From an uncultured Ruminococcus sp. (GTDB lineage Bacteria > Bacillota > Clostridia > Oscillospirales > Ruminococcaceae): a stretch of DNA of 6,586 nucleotides. Positions 6,072 to 6,586 of the stretch are shown here, piece by piece. Under the pieces are notes generated by a model. It ran no database searches. It was not told where the DNA came from and worked only from the letters and a program-made list of their open reading frames with translations. The position numbers and the translations under genes are program-made. Numbering within the stretch: the first letter of the stretch is position 1; each line of letters starts with the position of its first letter. The stretch spans positions 1 through 6,586 of the forward strand of contig CAMCOJ010000118.1 of NCBI GenBank assembly GCA_945876405.1, in the 5' to 3' direction.

Positions 6072-6132
6072 CTGTTAAATATTTGTGATATGTTTTAGTC
6101 TTTCTCATATTAACTGACTAACTCACAGTTTC

Positions 6133-6161
6133 ATTATATCATTATTCACCAAATTTTTCAA
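6133..6161 (-). promoter_or_regulatory. Promoter of the acidic hypothetical protein
   Basis: On the minus strand, -35 TTGAAA (6156-6161) and -10 TATAAT (6133-6138) are 17 bp apart, with an extended -10 TGATATAAT. Transcription should start near 6126, leaving a leader of about 70 bases. The leader contains a short inverted repeat (TTAGTC ... GACTAA) too weak to call a structure. No terminator is visible between the cardiolipin synthase stop and this promoter, so some readthrough is possible. Confidence 0.85.
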
Positions 6162-6178
6162 TAGTTTTATTTATTTTC

Positions 6179-6586
6179 TTACATTATGCACGAGAAAAGT
6201 TTCAATATTTTTCCGAAAAATTTATCAAAATATGAAATTTCGGAAAAAAAATCAGCTGTTATTTCCCTGCTTTCCCTGAATGTATTCTCAAAATCATTTT
6301 TTATCTGCTCTACGGCAGAACAGTTATACAGGATAACGCTGTTTTCAAAAAGCAGGTAGAAACTCCGGTAATCAAAATTTGCACTTCCTATAACAGCAGA
6401 ATTATCATCTGAAATCAGTGCCTTGGAATGAATAAATCCGGGACTGTATTCATAAATTCTTACCCCTGATTTTATCATCGTCATGTAATATGATCTTGTA
6501 ACAAGGTGTACGAGTTTTTTATCCGGAAGATACGGAGTTATTATTCTTACATCAATGCCACGTTCCGCTGCAAGACAAATTGTTCT
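6179..6586 (-). CDS. cls: Cardiolipin synthase, C-terminal part (truncated by window edge)
   Basis: The last 135 codons of a phospholipase-D-superfamily cardiolipin synthase, open to the right edge in frame; the start lies outside the window. The enzyme joins phosphatidylglycerol molecules (or related donors) into cardiolipin at the membrane. In the visible fragment, AAERGIDVRIITPYLPDKK (6-24) and TRSYY (30-34) are typical of bacterial Cls. They are followed by GVRIYEYSPGFIHSK (41-55) and the second HKD motif: His53, Lys55, Asp60 and GSAN (67-70). DYRSFYLLFEN (72-82) follows, then the usual C-terminal tail ending in a hydrophobic ILKLF segment. The in-frame ATG at 6484 is internal to the conserved domain and is not the start. 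The N-terminal membrane segments and first HKD motif should lie beyond position 6586. Confidence 0.93.
   Translation of the reverse strand, partial: RTICLAAERGIDVRIITPYLPDKKLVHLVTRSYYMTMIKSGVRIYEYSPGFIHSKALISDDNSAVIGSANFDYRSFYLLFENSVILYNCSAVEQIKNDFENTFRESREITADFFSEISYFDKFFGKILKLFSCIM

Noticed and set aside
6092..6120. Inverted repeat TTAGTC/GACTAA in the leader of the acidic gene as a riboswitch or terminator
   Set aside because: Only 6 bp with a 15-base loop and no U-tract or conserved core; it is indistinguishable from chance in AT-rich DNA.

Overview
The window is about 6.6 kb of AT-rich DNA that looks like the chromosome of a low-GC Gram-positive anaerobe. Three things suggest this: a MurT/GatD-type pair (a cell-wall amidation system of Gram-positive bacteria), strong Shine-Dalgarno sites, and sigma-A-type promoters with TATAAT boxes. 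The mix of a FabV-type enoyl reductase, a MurT/GatD-like pair and a c-di-GMP phosphodiesterase would fit a clostridial relative such as the Ruminococcus group. That placement is an inference from general resemblance, not from a database match. No rRNA, tRNA, CRISPR array, insertion sequence or phage gene is visible.

Layout, left to right. Positions 1-164 hold a leftward promoter for a gene outside the window and a hairpin terminator for the next gene. A minus-strand block follows: fabV (enoyl-ACP/CoA reductase, 1897-3078), then 46 bases downstream a receiver-like/degenerate GGDEF/EAL protein (165-1850). A divergent intergenic region (3079-3271) has back-to-back promoters. The rightward one drives a two-gene operon, a MurT-like Mur ligase (3272-4654) overlapping a GatD-like protein (4644-5351). 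This operon ends at a strong hairpin shared with a convergent acidic orphan protein (5391-6056, minus strand). The right edge holds the C-terminal 135 codons of a cardiolipin synthase (6179-6586, minus strand).

Most of the genes concern the cell envelope: fatty-acid reduction, peptidoglycan precursor amidation and cardiolipin synthesis, beside a c-di-GMP turnover protein. The main discovery candidate is the MurT/GatD-like pair. The GatD partner keeps the family framework, including the N-terminal LFGDSGN motif and the GPLLxxNP segment. It has lost both catalytic glutaminase residues: Thr88 stands where the nucleophilic Cys is expected and Val186 where the catalytic His is expected. The MurT partner keeps its ATP-binding loop and four-cysteine zinc ribbon but diverges in other family signatures. 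This suggests an amidotransferase-derived complex that uses free ammonia, or that has a different reaction or a structural role.

Four promoters carry the same extended -10 sequence TGATATAAT; three of them have recognisable -35 boxes at exactly 17 bp. For three genes the longest reading frame starts too early, and the upstream signals support internal ATG starts at 1850 and 6056 (minus strand) and 3272 (plus strand).
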